This document shows, in pieces, positions 6,613 to 15,803 of a stretch of DNA of 64,000 nucleotides. Position numbers and translations under genes: made by a program. Positions within the stretch are counted from its first letter, which is position 1, and every line of letters begins with the position of its first letter. The notes beneath the pieces are model-generated. The model did not search any database. It was not told the DNA's origin and worked only from the letters and a program-made list of their open reading frames with translations. Source of the stretch: Azospirillaceae bacterium (GTDB taxonomy: Bacteria; Pseudomonadota; Alphaproteobacteria; Azospirillales; Azospirillaceae); NCBI GenBank assembly GCA_028283825.1, contig JAPWJW010000001.1:248001-312000 (forward strand), in the 5' to 3' direction.

Positions 6613-9078
6613 TTAGAAGCCGTAGCGCAACCGGGCACCGAACATGCGTGGCGCGCCGTAGCTGCCGGAGTAGGTGCCGAAGCTGGGCGAGCCCAGCAGG
6701 ATGTTGTGGATGTATTTGGCGTCGAAGGCGTTGTCGACATAAAGGGTCAGGTCGACGTCCTGCTTCATGATGTTGGAGAAGCGCAGATTGAAGCTGGTCA
6801 GGTCATACGCCGGCAGCAGGACCGACGTCTGCCACACGGACCCCATGTGATAGTAGTCGGCGACAAAATGGGCGTCGAACGCCTCGGTCTGGAAGGGCAG
6901 CTTGTAGTTCAAGCTGGCCGAATAGCTCCAGCGCGGGGTGCCGGAGAATGGGCCCGCCTTGAAGAAGCCACCGGCGCTCAGGAAGGACGCCACGTTCAGG
7001 CTGTCGTACTTCGGGTAGAGGTATGAGGCAGAGTACGTGAAGTCCAGCCCGCGGAAGGGCGAGATCAGGCCGTCCACCTCGACACCCTGGAAGGTGGCGT
7101 CGCCGGCATTCAGCGTCAGGGCGGTATTGGCGGGCTGATTGATCGCAGTCACGCCGGGCAGGCTACCCGCGATGATGCCGGTCGCTTCCAGCTGGTAGTT
7201 GGTATAGGAGGCGGTGAAGGCCGCGATGTTGAACCGGCCGGCCCACTCATCCACGCGCCACTTCACATGCGCGCCGACTTCATAGTCGGTGACCGTCTGC
7301 GGCTGATAGGTCTGGTAAGGCTGCAGGATGGGCGCCTGCGCCGGGGCGTTGATGCCGCCGGCACGGTAGCCGCGCCGGGTGGTAAAGTAGAAGAACAGGT
7401 TGTCGTTGACCTCATAATCCACGCCGAGGGTGTAGGTGGGTGCCTCGAAGCTGGCCGAGCCCTGGTAACTGGCATAATAAGGATTGAGGGCCGAGCCGAC
7501 CGTCCCACCCTTGTCGGCTTGGCACTGCGCCAGCGAATTGTACGGGGCGACCACGCTGAGCCCGGTGGCGAAGTCGATGGAGGCCTTGGAGTTGGCGCAG
7601 ACGCCCTCCTTGTCCCAGGTGTAGCGCAGGCCGGCGTTCAGCTTGAAGCCGTGCAAGGCGTCCGCCACGTGCGACAGGTCGTAGCTGACGTTGGCGAAGA
7701 CCGCCTTGCTTTCATCGGTATACAGGTTGTCGGCCAGCGTTCCTGCAGGCCAGATACCTCCGAACAACTGGGTGATGTAAAGCGACGTGGGCGACGCGCT
7801 CGCGGCGCTGGGACGGAACAAATCCTCCGCCAGATAATCCGGACCGGTAGGCTGTTCCTTCAGATAGAAGGCGCCGACCAGCCAGGTCAGCGACTTGTTG
7901 AACGCCGTGCCGGAGAACTGCAGTTCCTCCGTGAACTGCTCCTCCACCACGGCATTGTAGTTGTTGAACAGGGTGACCGGAGTACCCGCCGCAACCCCCA
8001 GGGAGGCCAGGGGGAAAGGCATAGGCGCCAGGCCGAGGCCGGTGGCGGAGTTGACCTGGTCAACGTCGGAGGAACGGTAGCCGAAGATGTTCTTGATGGA
8101 GAAATCGTCGAATTCCGCCTCGGTGGTGTTGGACACCCCCCAGACCTTCACCTTGCTGAACGGCTGTGTGGTGGAGGCGTTCGTATACGGATTCTGGCCT
8201 TGCAAGGCGGTGATGGCCGGCCACAGCACCGGACTCACCGGCGGCGTCACCGCCACCACGCCCGAATTGTTGTCGTCCGCATGGTAGTAGTCGAACACCG
8301 TCGTGTTCTGCAGCCATTCCGTCGGCTTGAGCAGGACGGAGAAGCGGACGGCCTTGGAGTTGACGTTGTCCTGGTCCTTGCCGGTGGAAATGTTGCTGGT
8401 GTAGCCGTTGCGCTGTTCGATATCACCGGCGATGCGGAAGGCCAGTTTGTTGTCCACCACCGGAATGTTGATGGCGCCCTGGAAGTTGTGCTTTGCATAG
8501 TTGCCGATGTCGGCCTGGACATAGCCATTCACATCGAAGCCCGGCTTCACCGTGTTGACCAGGACGGCACCGCCGGTGGTGTTGCGGCCGAACAGCGTAC
8601 CCTGAGGCCCCTTCAGGATCTGGACGCCGTCGACATCGAAGGTAGGCAGCACCGCCCCCCACCGGGTCAGCGGCACATCGTTCAGGTAGGTCAGCGCCGA
8701 CGGCAAACCCGGGCCGATGACGGCTCGGCTTTGGCCGCGAATGGTGTAGGTAGTATTGGCGTCGGAACCGGAGCCGTTCAGGATCACGCCCGGCACCATG
8801 CGCTGCAGGTCGCTGGTGCTCTCCAGGCCGGCGGAGGCGAGCGTGCTGGAATCGATGACAGTGACGGACACCGGCACGGTTTGCGCGGTTTCGGCATGGC
8901 GGCGGGCGGTGATCACCACCTCCTGCAATTCATCGGACACCGCGGATGCCGGCTGTTGCGGATCGGGCGCCGCCGGGTCCTGGGCTGGAGCGGCGGCAAA
9001 GGCCGCCCCCGCCGCCAGGGCGATCGTGGACGTGCCCATGACAACGGCAAAAAGATAGCGGGATTTCCCTAACGCCAT
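6613..9078 (-). CDS. TonB-dependent outer-membrane receptor
   Basis: 821 residues. The start at 9078 has a strong GGGGAGGA ribosome site upstream. A signal peptide (hydrophobic stretch ending ALAAGAAFAAA, about residues 10-30) is followed by an Ala/Pro-rich linker, a TonB-box-like ELQEVVITARR near residue 50, the plug domain (VPGVILNGSG, TIRGQS, VQILKGPQGTLFGRNTTGGAV) and a 22-stranded barrel region ending in the aromatic FGARLRYGF. The TLFGRNTTGGAV signature is typical of receptors in sphingomonad-like and other alphaproteobacterial catabolic clusters that import non-siderophore substrates. Its place among beta-oxidation-type genes suggests uptake of the lipid or cyclic compound they degrade; no Fur box was recognised upstream. 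Confidence 0.93.
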   Translation of the reverse strand: MALGKSRYLFAVVMGTSTIALAAGAAFAAAPAQDPAAPDPQQPASAVSDELQEVVITARRHAETAQTVPVSVTVIDSSTLASAGLESTSDLQRMVPGVILNGSGSDANTTYTIRGQSRAVIGPGLPSALTYLNDVPLTRWGAVLPTFDVDGVQILKGPQGTLFGRNTTGGAVLVNTVKPGFDVNGYVQADIGNYAKHNFQGAINIPVVDNKLAFRIAGDIEQRNGYTSNISTGKDQDNVNSKAVRFSVLLKPTEWLQNTTVFDYYHADDNNSGVVAVTPPVSPVLWPAITALQGQNPYTNASTTQPFSKVKVWGVSNTTEAEFDDFSIKNIFGYRSSDVDQVNSATGLGLAPMPFPLASLGVAAGTPVTLFNNYNAVVEEQFTEELQFSGTAFNKSLTWLVGAFYLKEQPTGPDYLAEDLFRPSAASASPTSLYITQLFGGIWPAGTLADNLYTDESKAVFANVSYDLSHVADALHGFKLNAGLRYTWDKEGVCANSKASIDFATGLSVVAPYNSLAQCQADKGGTVGSALNPYYASYQGSASFEAPTYTLGVDYEVNDNLFFYFTTRRGYRAGGINAPAQAPILQPYQTYQPQTVTDYEVGAHVKWRVDEWAGRFNIAAFTASYTNYQLEATGIIAGSLPGVTAINQPANTALTLNAGDATFQGVEVDGLISPFRGLDFTYSASYLYPKYDSLNVASFLSAGGFFKAGPFSGTPRWSYSASLNYKLPFQTEAFDAHFVADYYHMGSVWQTSVLLPAYDLTSFNLRFSNIMKQDVDLTLYVDNAFDAKYIHNILLGSPSFGTYSGSYGAPRMFGARLRYGF

Positions 9079-9334
9079 GTTCTTCCTCCCCTAAATGCGC
9101 GGGCCCGCTTCTTCGCCGGACCTACACCGTTATTTCGCGCATGCTTGCGGCCATGGCCCGTCCTACGCAATGCGGCGGCAGGCAAACGGTTCTAACCAGC
9201 ACACTTATGCTTTATTTGGAGAGATGCGCAGGAAGACTCCACATACCTCCGAACGCAACAATGCGCGCTACGCCGGTAATCCGGGAAAGGGTCCGGTACC
9301 GCCCGTCCGTCATTGTGAAAGGGAAAGGGCCCCC

Positions 9335-10069
9335 TCAGGGCTCCAGCAACTGATGGCGCAGCGCTTCGCATGCGTCATCGTCCACGCCCAGGACGTCGGA
9401 CAAATAGGCGGCCACCGTTCCATGCCGGGATTCCACGGTCTCGAACAGGCGGTGAAGATAGGCTACATCCGCTTGCAGAAGCGGCCGCGCAGCCTCAGCC
9501 CGGTCCGGGCTCATGCCGGTGCCGGCCGCCATAAATCGGGCATGCAGCCAATCATAGTGCCGGTTGGTCGCCAGGTAGTCCGCCTCGATCTCCGGGCGCG
9601 AGACTCCCAGCGCCGTCAGCAGCAAGGCCGCCGCTGCCCCGGTGCGGTCCTTACCGGCGGCACAGTGGAACAGCAGCGGCAATCGCCCCTCACCCACCCG
9701 GATGAACAGCAGGCGCAGGGCGGGCGTCTGCTCAAAGGGCAGGCGGGCGTAGATGGAGAGCATCAGGTCACGCAAGGCGGCCGCCCCCTCCAACCGCGCC
9801 CGCGCGAGATCGGCACCGCTGTGATCATAGCTGTGGAAGGCCAGTTCAATGCCGTGGCCGTCCCCCAGAGAGGCGGGCCGTGCCGCCCGTTCCCGGGTGG
9901 TACGCAGGTCCACCACGAGTTTCAAACCCAGGTTCTGCAGCAGAGCGCGGTCATCGTCGGTCAGCGTGTGCAGTTCACCGGCGCGGAACAGCAGTCCTGG
10001 ACGTATCCTCCGGCCATCAGCCGTGGGCAAGCCACCGAGATCGCGGAAATTGGGGCAGCCCGCCAGCAT
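9335..10069 (-). CDS. Tyrosine-protein phosphatase (DSP-like, Y_phosphatase3 type)
   Basis: The start at 10069 is preferred because it overlaps the stop of the upstream TetR gene as ATGA; an in-frame ATG 18 bp earlier at 10087 is the alternative. About 244 residues. Family features are the N-terminal NFRDLGGLPTADGR segment, the V-D-L-R-T-x-x-E motif near residue 55 and the catalytic P-loop HCAAGKDRTG, which fits C-x5-R. It should dephosphorylate phosphotyrosine or another small phosphoester in the cytoplasm. It shares a transcript with the TetR regulator at 10069-10764; such pairs recur next to lipid catabolic genes, but the substrate here is unknown. Confidence 0.88.
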   Translation of the reverse strand: MLAGCPNFRDLGGLPTADGRRIRPGLLFRAGELHTLTDDDRALLQNLGLKLVVDLRTTRERAARPASLGDGHGIELAFHSYDHSGADLARARLEGAAALRDLMLSIYARLPFEQTPALRLLFIRVGEGRLPLLFHCAAGKDRTGAAAALLLTALGVSRPEIEADYLATNRHYDWLHARFMAAGTGMSPDRAEAARPLLQADVAYLHRLFETVESRHGTVAAYLSDVLGVDDDACEALRHQLLEP

Positions 10070-10764
10070 CACCGCTGGCCCGCCCAACCTATCGTCCGGG
10101 CCAAGATGCGGGCCTGGGCCCTCTTCAGTTCAACCGGATGCAGGCTTTCTTCCGGATATTGCAGGGTCACGGCGGCGATCTGCTCAATGGCGGAGAAGAT
10201 GACGATGCCCTCGGCATACGCCTCCATCCGACTGGGCCCTTTGCCGGAACCGTTCCGGACGGCCCCGGCCAGGATCAGGTCGCACAGCCGGTTCAGCACC
10301 GGGATGGCGGTCGCGGTGCGCAGCCGCATGAAACGGGGATTGCCCCGATCCGACTCCAAATTGCGATAGGAAAGGACCACCGCATGCCGCCGCCATAGTT
10401 CATAGAAGGTCTCAACGAAGGCCAGGGCATCTTCCTCGGCATGGCCGGGACGGACGCGTAGATCCAGTTCCCGCAGCTCGGCGCCGGCCTCATCGCTCAA
10501 GGCATACAATACGTCCTGAACGTCGTCGAAGTAGAGATAGAAGGTGGCGGATGCCAAGGCCGCTTCCCGCGCGATGGCCACCACCGTCAAGTCGAAAGGC
10601 GACTGGTGGGCCAGCAGACGGCGGGCGGCATCCGTCAGGCGCCCACGCGTCTCCAGGCCCTTGCGGCCCAGCTTCTGGCCGTTCTTGTTGCTGATGACCG
10701 GCGCAGCCGGGATTTCAGGATCCTGGTGTTGCGCCAAATCAGGAGAGGTGGGGGACAGGGACAT
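10069..10764 (-). CDS. TetR/AcrR family transcriptional regulator
   Basis: 231 residues. A flexible, basic N-terminal 40 residues precede a TetR helix-turn-helix at about residues 38-85 (the segment ending in VAIAREAALASATFYLYFDD). The C-terminal helical domain contains ELWRRHAVVLSYRNLESDRGN. The gene is first in a two-gene minus-strand transcript with the tyrosine phosphatase and is divergent from the hotdog thioesterase starting at 10929. Upstream, a pair of identical 8-bp palindromes at 10789-10810 is a possible site of action. Effector and targets are unknown. Confidence 0.85.
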   Translation of the reverse strand: MSLSPTSPDLAQHQDPEIPAAPVISNKNGQKLGRKGLETRGRLTDAARRLLAHQSPFDLTVVAIAREAALASATFYLYFDDVQDVLYALSDEAGAELRELDLRVRPGHAEEDALAFVETFYELWRRHAVVLSYRNLESDRGNPRFMRLRTATAIPVLNRLCDLILAGAVRNGSGKGPSRMEAYAEGIVIFSAIEQIAAVTLQYPEESLHPVELKRAQARILARTIGWAGQR

Positions 10765-10788
10765 CTTATGGGTCGTGCCAGCGAACGG

Positions 10789-10810
10789 GCCCGGGCGTCA
10801 ATGCCCGGGC
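10789..10810. repeat. Paired 8-bp palindromes upstream of the TetR gene
   Basis: GCCCGGGC occurs twice, separated by GTCAAT, in the divergent intergenic region. Each copy is itself a palindrome and the two together can form an 8-bp hairpin. It could be an operator or an RNA hairpin in the leader of either neighbour. Such GC palindromes can arise by chance in this composition. Confidence 0.35.
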
Positions 10811-10928
10811 GCGCGGCACCACCGCTTCATCACACAGGGGATGCCGGTATCCGTCGGATGCCTCTCTGCCTAGGCCGGGTTGCCCAGTGCTGATAGCTCA
10901 AGGACACGTCTGTTTTCTTGAGGCCATC

Positions 10929-11354
10929 ATGACCGACCAGCCGGAACTCCCCGAGGGCTACAGCCACACCCCCAGCCCCAGCGCTTTCATCAACCATATC
11001 GGCCGCATCTATCATCGCCGCACCACGGCTGAGGACGGCACGGAATTGGTATGGGCGGCGCTACGCATCGAGCCGCACCACGTCAATACCTGGGGCCTGG
11101 CGCACGCCGCCGTCATGGCCGGTATGGCCGACATCGGCACGGCGGGACCCGCCTATGTCGACGGCGGACCGCCGGTGGTGGTCATCGACCTCGCGACCCA
11201 GTTCATCGCGGCACCCAAGTTGGGCGACCTGCTGGAGGTCAAAGGCTGGACCACGAAGCGCACACGCAGCCTGGTCTTCGCCCAGGCGCGCGCCGAGGTG
11301 GCGGGTCAGTTGATCTTCACCGCCACCGCCATCCACAAGATCGTGGGGGCCTGA
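10929..11354 (+). CDS. PaaI-like hotdog-fold thioesterase
   Basis: About 141 residues from the ATG at 10929; the frame is open 42 bp further upstream but that part does not resemble the family. The protein has the hotdog signature: H-x-N-x-x-G-x-x-H-A-A-V-M-A-G-M-A-D near residues 45-65, then VVVIDLATQFIAAPKLGDLLEV. The family hydrolyses acyl-CoA or aryl-CoA thioesters, with the Asn/His/Asp region forming the active site. It stands alone on the plus strand between two minus-strand units, in a region rich in CoA-ester genes, so release of CoA from a dead-end intermediate is plausible. Confidence 0.8.
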   Translation: MTDQPELPEGYSHTPSPSAFINHIGRIYHRRTTAEDGTELVWAALRIEPHHVNTWGLAHAAVMAGMADIGTAGPAYVDGGPPVVVIDLATQFIAAPKLGDLLEVKGWTTKRTRSLVFAQARAEVAGQLIFTATAIHKIVGA

Positions 11355-11365
11355 AGCCCCCCTCC

Positions 11366-12187
11366 TCAGCCCGCCATGGCCTGCGCCAGCAAGCCTTGCA
11401 GGTCGATCTGGCCGGCGGTGATGCCGCCGACAAAGCCGCCATCCACGTTCAAGGCATGGCCGTTGATGAAGGACGCCGCCCCACTGTTAAGGAAGATCAG
11501 CGGGTAGGCCTGCTCTTCCGGCTTGGACCGCCGGCCGATGGGGGTGGTGAAGACGTCGATGATGCGTGCACTCGCCGTCCTTTCGAAGGCCGGCATCATT
11601 GGCGTCTCCGTCGGGCCGGGGCAAATGCAGTTGGTGCGCACGCCCTGAGCGATGGTGCGGGTGCCCATCATCATGGTCCAGACGATGCTGGCCTCCTTCG
11701 AAAAGGCATAGCCATCGCCCACGAGATCGGCATGACGTTCACACCAGTCGGCCGCCGCCTCGAACCCGGGCGTCGCCAGCAGTTCTAGGATCTGCGGCAG
11801 GTGCTGGAAATAGGCGAACCCGGCGGTGGAGGAGATGGAGGCGATGGCGCCGCCCGGTCGTATCATCGGCAGGGCCTTCTCCGTCCAGTGACGCAGGCCG
11901 ATGAAATTCACCTTCATGACGTCGCCGGCCGGGAAGGTCTGGGGCAGGCCGGCGCAGTTGAACAACGCGTCTATGGGCCCGCCTATCGCATCCAGCGCGG
12001 CATCGATCGACAGCGGGTCGCGTAAGTCCACCGTGTGGAAGGACGCCATCCGGACCGGTGAGGGTCGCATGTCGGCGCCGTGCACCTCAGCCCCCAATCG
12101 CACGAGTTCACGCGCCGCCGCTTCGCCCATGCCGGAATAGCAGCCGGCGATCACCACCCGCTTGCCTTCGTATGTCCAGACGCTCAT
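11366..12187 (-). CDS. SDR family oxidoreductase (3-alpha-hydroxysteroid / coniferyl-alcohol dehydrogenase-like)
   Basis: 273 residues. The cofactor motif is an altered form, AGCYSGMG, at about residues 14-21, followed by VDLRDPLSID and NCAG. The catalytic Ser is in ASISST and the Tyr-Lys pair in GYAFSKEA. Compared with ordinary SDRs it has an insertion of about 25 residues between the catalytic Ser and Tyr, in the region that contains ELLATPGFEAAADWCERH. This insertion and the GCYSGMG motif are typical of the 3-alpha-HSD/carbonyl reductase and coniferyl-alcohol dehydrogenase group. It would act on a hydroxyl of a cyclic or aromatic substrate, consistent with a catabolic cluster. It is divergent from the DUF35/thiolase operon. 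Confidence 0.85.
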   Translation of the reverse strand: MSVWTYEGKRVVIAGCYSGMGEAAARELVRLGAEVHGADMRPSPVRMASFHTVDLRDPLSIDAALDAIGGPIDALFNCAGLPQTFPAGDVMKVNFIGLRHWTEKALPMIRPGGAIASISSTAGFAYFQHLPQILELLATPGFEAAADWCERHADLVGDGYAFSKEASIVWTMMMGTRTIAQGVRTNCICPGPTETPMMPAFERTASARIIDVFTTPIGRRSKPEEQAYPLIFLNSGAASFINGHALNVDGGFVGGITAGQIDLQGLLAQAMAG

Positions 12188-12391
12188 CGCGCTCCTCCAT
12201 TATTTTGGTTGCCTTTCCTTCCTACCCCCAACCCACGCCCGGGGCCGCTGTAACCGCAATTTGATCATCTATGGGATATCAGCGCCCCGTTCGGTTCGGT
12301 TCCCTGTCTCGGCATAAGGAAAACTGACACTGTTTCATCTCACCTCAATCGCCCCGGCCTCATCCGGTGGCGCCTCACGGGAGAGAGATCG

Positions 12392-12871
12392 GTGACAGCC
12401 ACAGCGGCCAAAGCCACCACGGCACCAGCGGCGGAGACCACCTTCGTGCCGGGATACGCCCCCGGCGTGCCTTTCCTGAAAGCCGATGCGCATGGCCAGC
12501 CCTACATCGAAGGGCATCGGTGCGGCGCCTGCGGTGCGGCCTACACCTTGCCCCGCCTGGCCTGCCCCCGTTGCTTCAGCCGTGACGCGCTGGTTCCCTT
12601 CCGTTCCAGCGGTCGCGGCCATGTCCACACCTACACCGTGGTGCATCGCAGCTATCCCGGCATCAAGGTGCCCTTCGTCTCCGCCATCGTCGATCTGGAT
12701 GACGGGTTGGTGCTGAAGGGCAACCTGACCGGTGTGCCCATCGACCCGACGCAAATCCCCTTCGGACTGCCCATCCGCGTCGTCTTCGACGAGGTTCCGG
12801 GTCAGAAGGATGCCCAGGGCCTGCCCTACCTCACCTATTTCTTCGCCCCTGAGAAGGACGCCGCAGCATGA
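12392..12871 (+). CDS. DUF35 / OB-fold zinc-ribbon acyl-CoA-associated protein
   Basis: 159 residues starting at GTG (12392), preceded by GGGAGAGAGA. A zinc ribbon with two C-x-x-C pairs (CGACG and CPRC, about residues 48-66) is followed by an OB fold with the YTVVHRSYPG and VPFVSAIVDLDDGLVLKGNL segments. DUF35 proteins bind thiolase-like enzymes and are needed for their activity, for example the aldolase partner of Ltp2 and the HMG-CoA synthase partner in archaea. The overlap with the next gene (ATGA at 12868) makes that thiolase-like protein the obvious partner. Confidence 0.87.
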   Translation: MTATAAKATTAPAAETTFVPGYAPGVPFLKADAHGQPYIEGHRCGACGAAYTLPRLACPRCFSRDALVPFRSSGRGHVHTYTVVHRSYPGIKVPFVSAIVDLDDGLVLKGNLTGVPIDPTQIPFGLPIRVVFDEVPGQKDAQGLPYLTYFFAPEKDAAA

Positions 12872-14007
12872 CTGACGTATATGTCGCCGGTATCGACATG
12901 ATCCGGTTCGGCCGCTACCCCGGCAAGACGCCGGCGGACCTGGGCGCGCAAGCCACCCTGCTGGCACTGGACGACGCCGGGCTCGGCATCGGGGACGTCC
13001 AGGCGGTCTATTGCTCCAACCTGTTCCAAGCCAGCGGCCTGATGGGGCAGCAGATCCTGCGTCTGATTGGCCAGACCGGCGTTCCGGTCACCAACGTGTC
13101 CAACGCCTGCGCCTCGGGCGCCACAGCCTTCCGCGACGCCTGGATCGCGATTAAGGCCGGCCTCTACGACGTGGTGCTGGCCGTGGGGACGGAGCAGGTG
13201 CCCAAGGGCATGTTGCCGGTGGGCGGCGCCATGGGCGCGGAACCGGAAGGCGTCATGGGATCGCACGCCATGCCCGCCGTCTTCGCCGAGGCCGGCATGG
13301 TCCACGCCAACAAGTACGGCACCAGTTTCGAGCAATTCGCCCGCGTGTCGGTGAAGAACCACCACCACTCCACCATGAACCCCAAAGCCATGCACCAGGT
13401 GGAAACCCCGCTGGAGCAGGTGCTGGCGTCGGAGATGATCGCCTATCCCAACACCAAGCTGATGTGCTCGGTGAACACCGATGGGGCCGCCGCCGCCATC
13501 CTGGTGTCGGAAAAAAAGGCGCGGGAGCTGGGCATGGGCCGCATGGTCAAGGTCCGCGCCTCCGCGCTGGCCTCCGACCCGTATGAGCCGCGCAGCCCCA
13601 CCCTGTTCGATGCCAATACCCCGACGCGCCTGGCGGCCCGCTGGGCCTACGAAATGGCTGGGCTGGGACCGCAGGACGTGAACTTGGTGGAACTGCACGA
13701 CTGTTTCGCCACGGCGGAGATCCTGCATTACGAGAACCTGGGCCTGTGCGGCGAGGGCGAGGCCGGACAGTTGATCGACAGCGGCGCCACGGCGCTGGGC
13801 GGCCGTATCCCCGTCAACGTCTCCGGCGGCCTTTTGTCCAAGGGCCATCCTATCGGCGCCACCGGCATCGCCAACATCTATGAGATCGCCCAGCACCTGC
13901 GGGGCGAGGCCGGCGCCCGGCAAGTACAAGGCGCCCGTATCGGCCTGACCCATGTCCTGGGCTGGGGCACGGCCGTCGGCGTGCACATCCTGGAGAAGGC
14001 GGCGTGA
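12868..14007 (+). CDS. Thiolase-like protein (SCP2/lipid-transfer type; possible retro-aldolase)
   Basis: 379 residues with a thiolase fold of the SCP-x/Ltp group: the nucleophile region [17 protein letters not shown] near residue 75, [19 protein letters not shown] near 275 and the [14 protein letters not shown] histidine motif near 315. The C-terminal end [18 protein letters not shown] lacks the second catalytic Cys that true thiolases carry in a C-x-G motif, so thiolytic cleavage is doubtful. Paired with a DUF35 protein, as in Ltp2/DUF35, a retro-aldol cleavage of a beta-hydroxyacyl-CoA side chain is a reasonable alternative. It overlaps the DUF35 gene and etfB. Confidence 0.85.
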   Translation: MTDVYVAGIDMIRFGRYPGKTPADLGAQATLLALDDAGLGIGDVQAVYCSNLFQASGLMGQQILRLIGQTGVPVTNVSNACASGATAFRDAWIAIKAGLYDVVLAVGTEQVPKGMLPVGGAMGAEPEGVMGSHAMPAVFAEAGMVHANKYGTSFEQFARVSVKNHHHSTMNPKAMHQVETPLEQVLASEMIAYPNTKLMCSVNTDGAAAAILVSEKKARELGMGRMVKVRASALASDPYEPRSPTLFDANTPTRLAARWAYEMAGLGPQDVNLVELHDCFATAEILHYENLGLCGEGEAGQLIDSGATALGGRIPVNVSGGLLSKGHPIGATGIANIYEIAQHLRGEAGARQVQGARIGLTHVLGWGTAVGVHILEKAA

Positions 14008-14756
14008 TGAAGGTCCTGGTCGCAGTGAAACGCCTGGTCGACTACAACGTGAAGGTCAGGGTGAAGCCCGACGGCAGCGGCATCGACCTTACCAACGTCA
14101 AGATGTCGATGAACCCGTTCGACGAGATCGCGGTTGAGGAGGCGGTCCGCCTGAAAGAGGCGGGCAAGGCCACGGAGATCGTGGTGGTGAGCGTGGGCCC
14201 GACCCAGGCGCAGGAAACGTTACGCACGGCCCTGGCCATGGGTGCGGACCGGGCCATCCTGGTGCAGACGGATGCGGAGACGCAGTCGCTGGGCGTGGCC
14301 AAGGCGCTGAAGGCGCTGGCCGAGAAGGAACAGCCCGGCCTGGTCATCCTGGGCAAGCAGGCCATCGACGACGACGCCAACCAGACCGGCCAGATGCTGG
14401 CGGCGTTGCTGGGCTGGGCCCAGGGCACCTTCGCCAGCAAGGTGGTGCCGGCGGAAGGCACGGTTGCCGTGACCCGCGAGATCGACGGCGGCCTGGAGAC
14501 GGTTGAGCTGAAGCTGCCGGCGGTGGTGACCACCGACCTGCGCCTGAACGAGCCGCGCTACGCCTCGCTGCCCAACATCATGAAGGCGAAGAAGAAGCCG
14601 CTTGAGGTGGTGGATGCCGCCGGCCTGGGTGTGGACCTGAGCCCGCGCCTGAAGACGCTGAAGGTGGTGGAGCCGCCCAAGCGTGCCGGTGGGGTGAAGG
14701 TGGGCTCCGTCGAGGAGCTGGTGGCCAAGCTGAAGACCGAAGCGCGGGTGATCTGA
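14007..14756 (+). CDS. etfB: Electron transfer flavoprotein subunit beta
   Basis: The ATG at 14007 gives the family's usual [20 protein letters not shown]-like start and overlaps the thiolase-like stop as TGATG; a GTG at 14004 is the alternative. About 249 residues, full length. Hallmarks are [16 protein letters not shown], the AMP-binding [14 protein letters not shown] region near residue 120 and the conserved [20 protein letters not shown] segment near residue 190 (methylated lysines and the recognition loop in homologues). It forms a heterodimer with EtfA and carries electrons from acyl-CoA dehydrogenases to ETF:quinone oxidoreductase. Confidence 0.97.
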   Translation: MKVLVAVKRLVDYNVKVRVKPDGSGIDLTNVKMSMNPFDEIAVEEAVRLKEAGKATEIVVVSVGPTQAQETLRTALAMGADRAILVQTDAETQSLGVAKALKALAEKEQPGLVILGKQAIDDDANQTGQMLAALLGWAQGTFASKVVPAEGTVAVTREIDGGLETVELKLPAVVTTDLRLNEPRYASLPNIMKAKKKPLEVVDAAGLGVDLSPRLKTLKVVEPPKRAGGVKVGSVEELVAKLKTEARVI

Positions 14757-14758
14757 CC

Positions 14759-15694
14759 ATGACGACTCTTGTTATCGCTGAGCCCTCGGTTGAGGGCGTG
14801 AAGGTCCCGACGCTGACCACCCTGGGTGCCGCCGCGAAGCTGGGCGGCGACGTGCATGTACTGGTGACCGGCCAGGGCCTCGCCGGTGTCGCCGACGCCA
14901 CCGCCAAGGTCGCCGGTGTCGCCAAGGTGCTGACGGCCGATGCCGCCGAGCTGGCGCACGGCCTGGCGGAGAACGTGGCCCCGCTGGTGGTCGCCCTCGT
15001 GAAGTCCGGCGGCTACAGCCACGTGCTGGCGCCCTCCACCACCTTCGGCAAGAACGTGGCGCCGCGCGTCGCGGCCTTGCTGGACGTGGCGCAGATCAGC
15101 GACATCACCGGCGTGGAGGGTGCCGATACCTTCACCCGCCCCATCTACGCCGGCAACGCCATCGCCACCGTGCAGTCCAGCGACCCGGTGAAGGTGGCGA
15201 CGGTGCGCGGCACGGCGTTCGAGGCGGTGGCGGCCACGGGCGGCAGTGCTGCCGTCGAGGCGGCGTCCGGCGTCACCGACTCCGGCCTGTCCAAGTTCGT
15301 GAGCAATGAGGTCTCCAAGTCCGAACGTCCGGAGCTGACGTCGGCCCGGGTGATCGTCTCGGGTGGTCGCGGCATGCAGTCGGGCGACAACTTCCCGCTG
15401 CTGGAGGCCCTGGCCGACAAGCTGGGTGCCGCCGTGGGCGCGTCGCGCGCGGCGGTGGACGCGGGCTTCGTGCCCAATGACTACCAGGTCGGGCAGACGG
15501 GCAAGATCGTGGCGCCGGAACTGTACATCGCCGTCGGCATCTCGGGCGCCATCCAGCATCTGGCCGGCATGAAGGACAGCAAGGTCATCGTCGCCATCAA
15601 CAAGGATGAAGAGGCGCCGATCTTCCAGATCGCCGACTACGGCCTGGTCGCCGACCTGTTCAAGGCCGTGCCGGAATTGACCGGCCAAGTCTGA
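14759..15694 (+). CDS. etfA: Electron transfer flavoprotein subunit alpha
   Basis: 311 residues, full length, starting two bases after the etfB stop. The N-terminal domain (TTLVIAEP...VHVLVTG) is followed by the FAD-binding C-terminal domain: [13 protein letters not shown] near residue 200, [23 protein letters not shown] near 240 and the family signature [17 protein letters not shown] followed by [11 protein letters not shown] near 270. It binds FAD and pairs with EtfB to accept electrons from acyl-CoA dehydrogenases, two of which are encoded in this window (2758 and 59946). Confidence 0.97.
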   Translation: MTTLVIAEPSVEGVKVPTLTTLGAAAKLGGDVHVLVTGQGLAGVADATAKVAGVAKVLTADAAELAHGLAENVAPLVVALVKSGGYSHVLAPSTTFGKNVAPRVAALLDVAQISDITGVEGADTFTRPIYAGNAIATVQSSDPVKVATVRGTAFEAVAATGGSAAVEAASGVTDSGLSKFVSNEVSKSERPELTSARVIVSGGRGMQSGDNFPLLEALADKLGAAVGASRAAVDAGFVPNDYQVGQTGKIVAPELYIAVGISGAIQHLAGMKDSKVIVAINKDEEAPIFQIADYGLVADLFKAVPELTGQV

Positions 15695-15803
15695 AGCCGC
15701 CTTTTTCAGGAAATCAGCCGCGCGGAGCGGATGCCGTCCATGGGTATTCCGGCCAGGCGAAATCCCGGGCGGACAAGGCCCAGGCGGACAAGGAAGGTAG
15801 AAA

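Noticed and set aside
7267-9072. 601-codon plus-strand frame opposite the TonB receptor
   Set aside because: Shadow frame; the receptor on the minus strand has a signal peptide, plug and barrel motifs.
15695-15803. A fifth copy of the structured repeat between etfA and the thiolase
   Set aside because: It shares only general GC-rich words; the GCGACCGC centre and the GAGGATAGCC box are absent.
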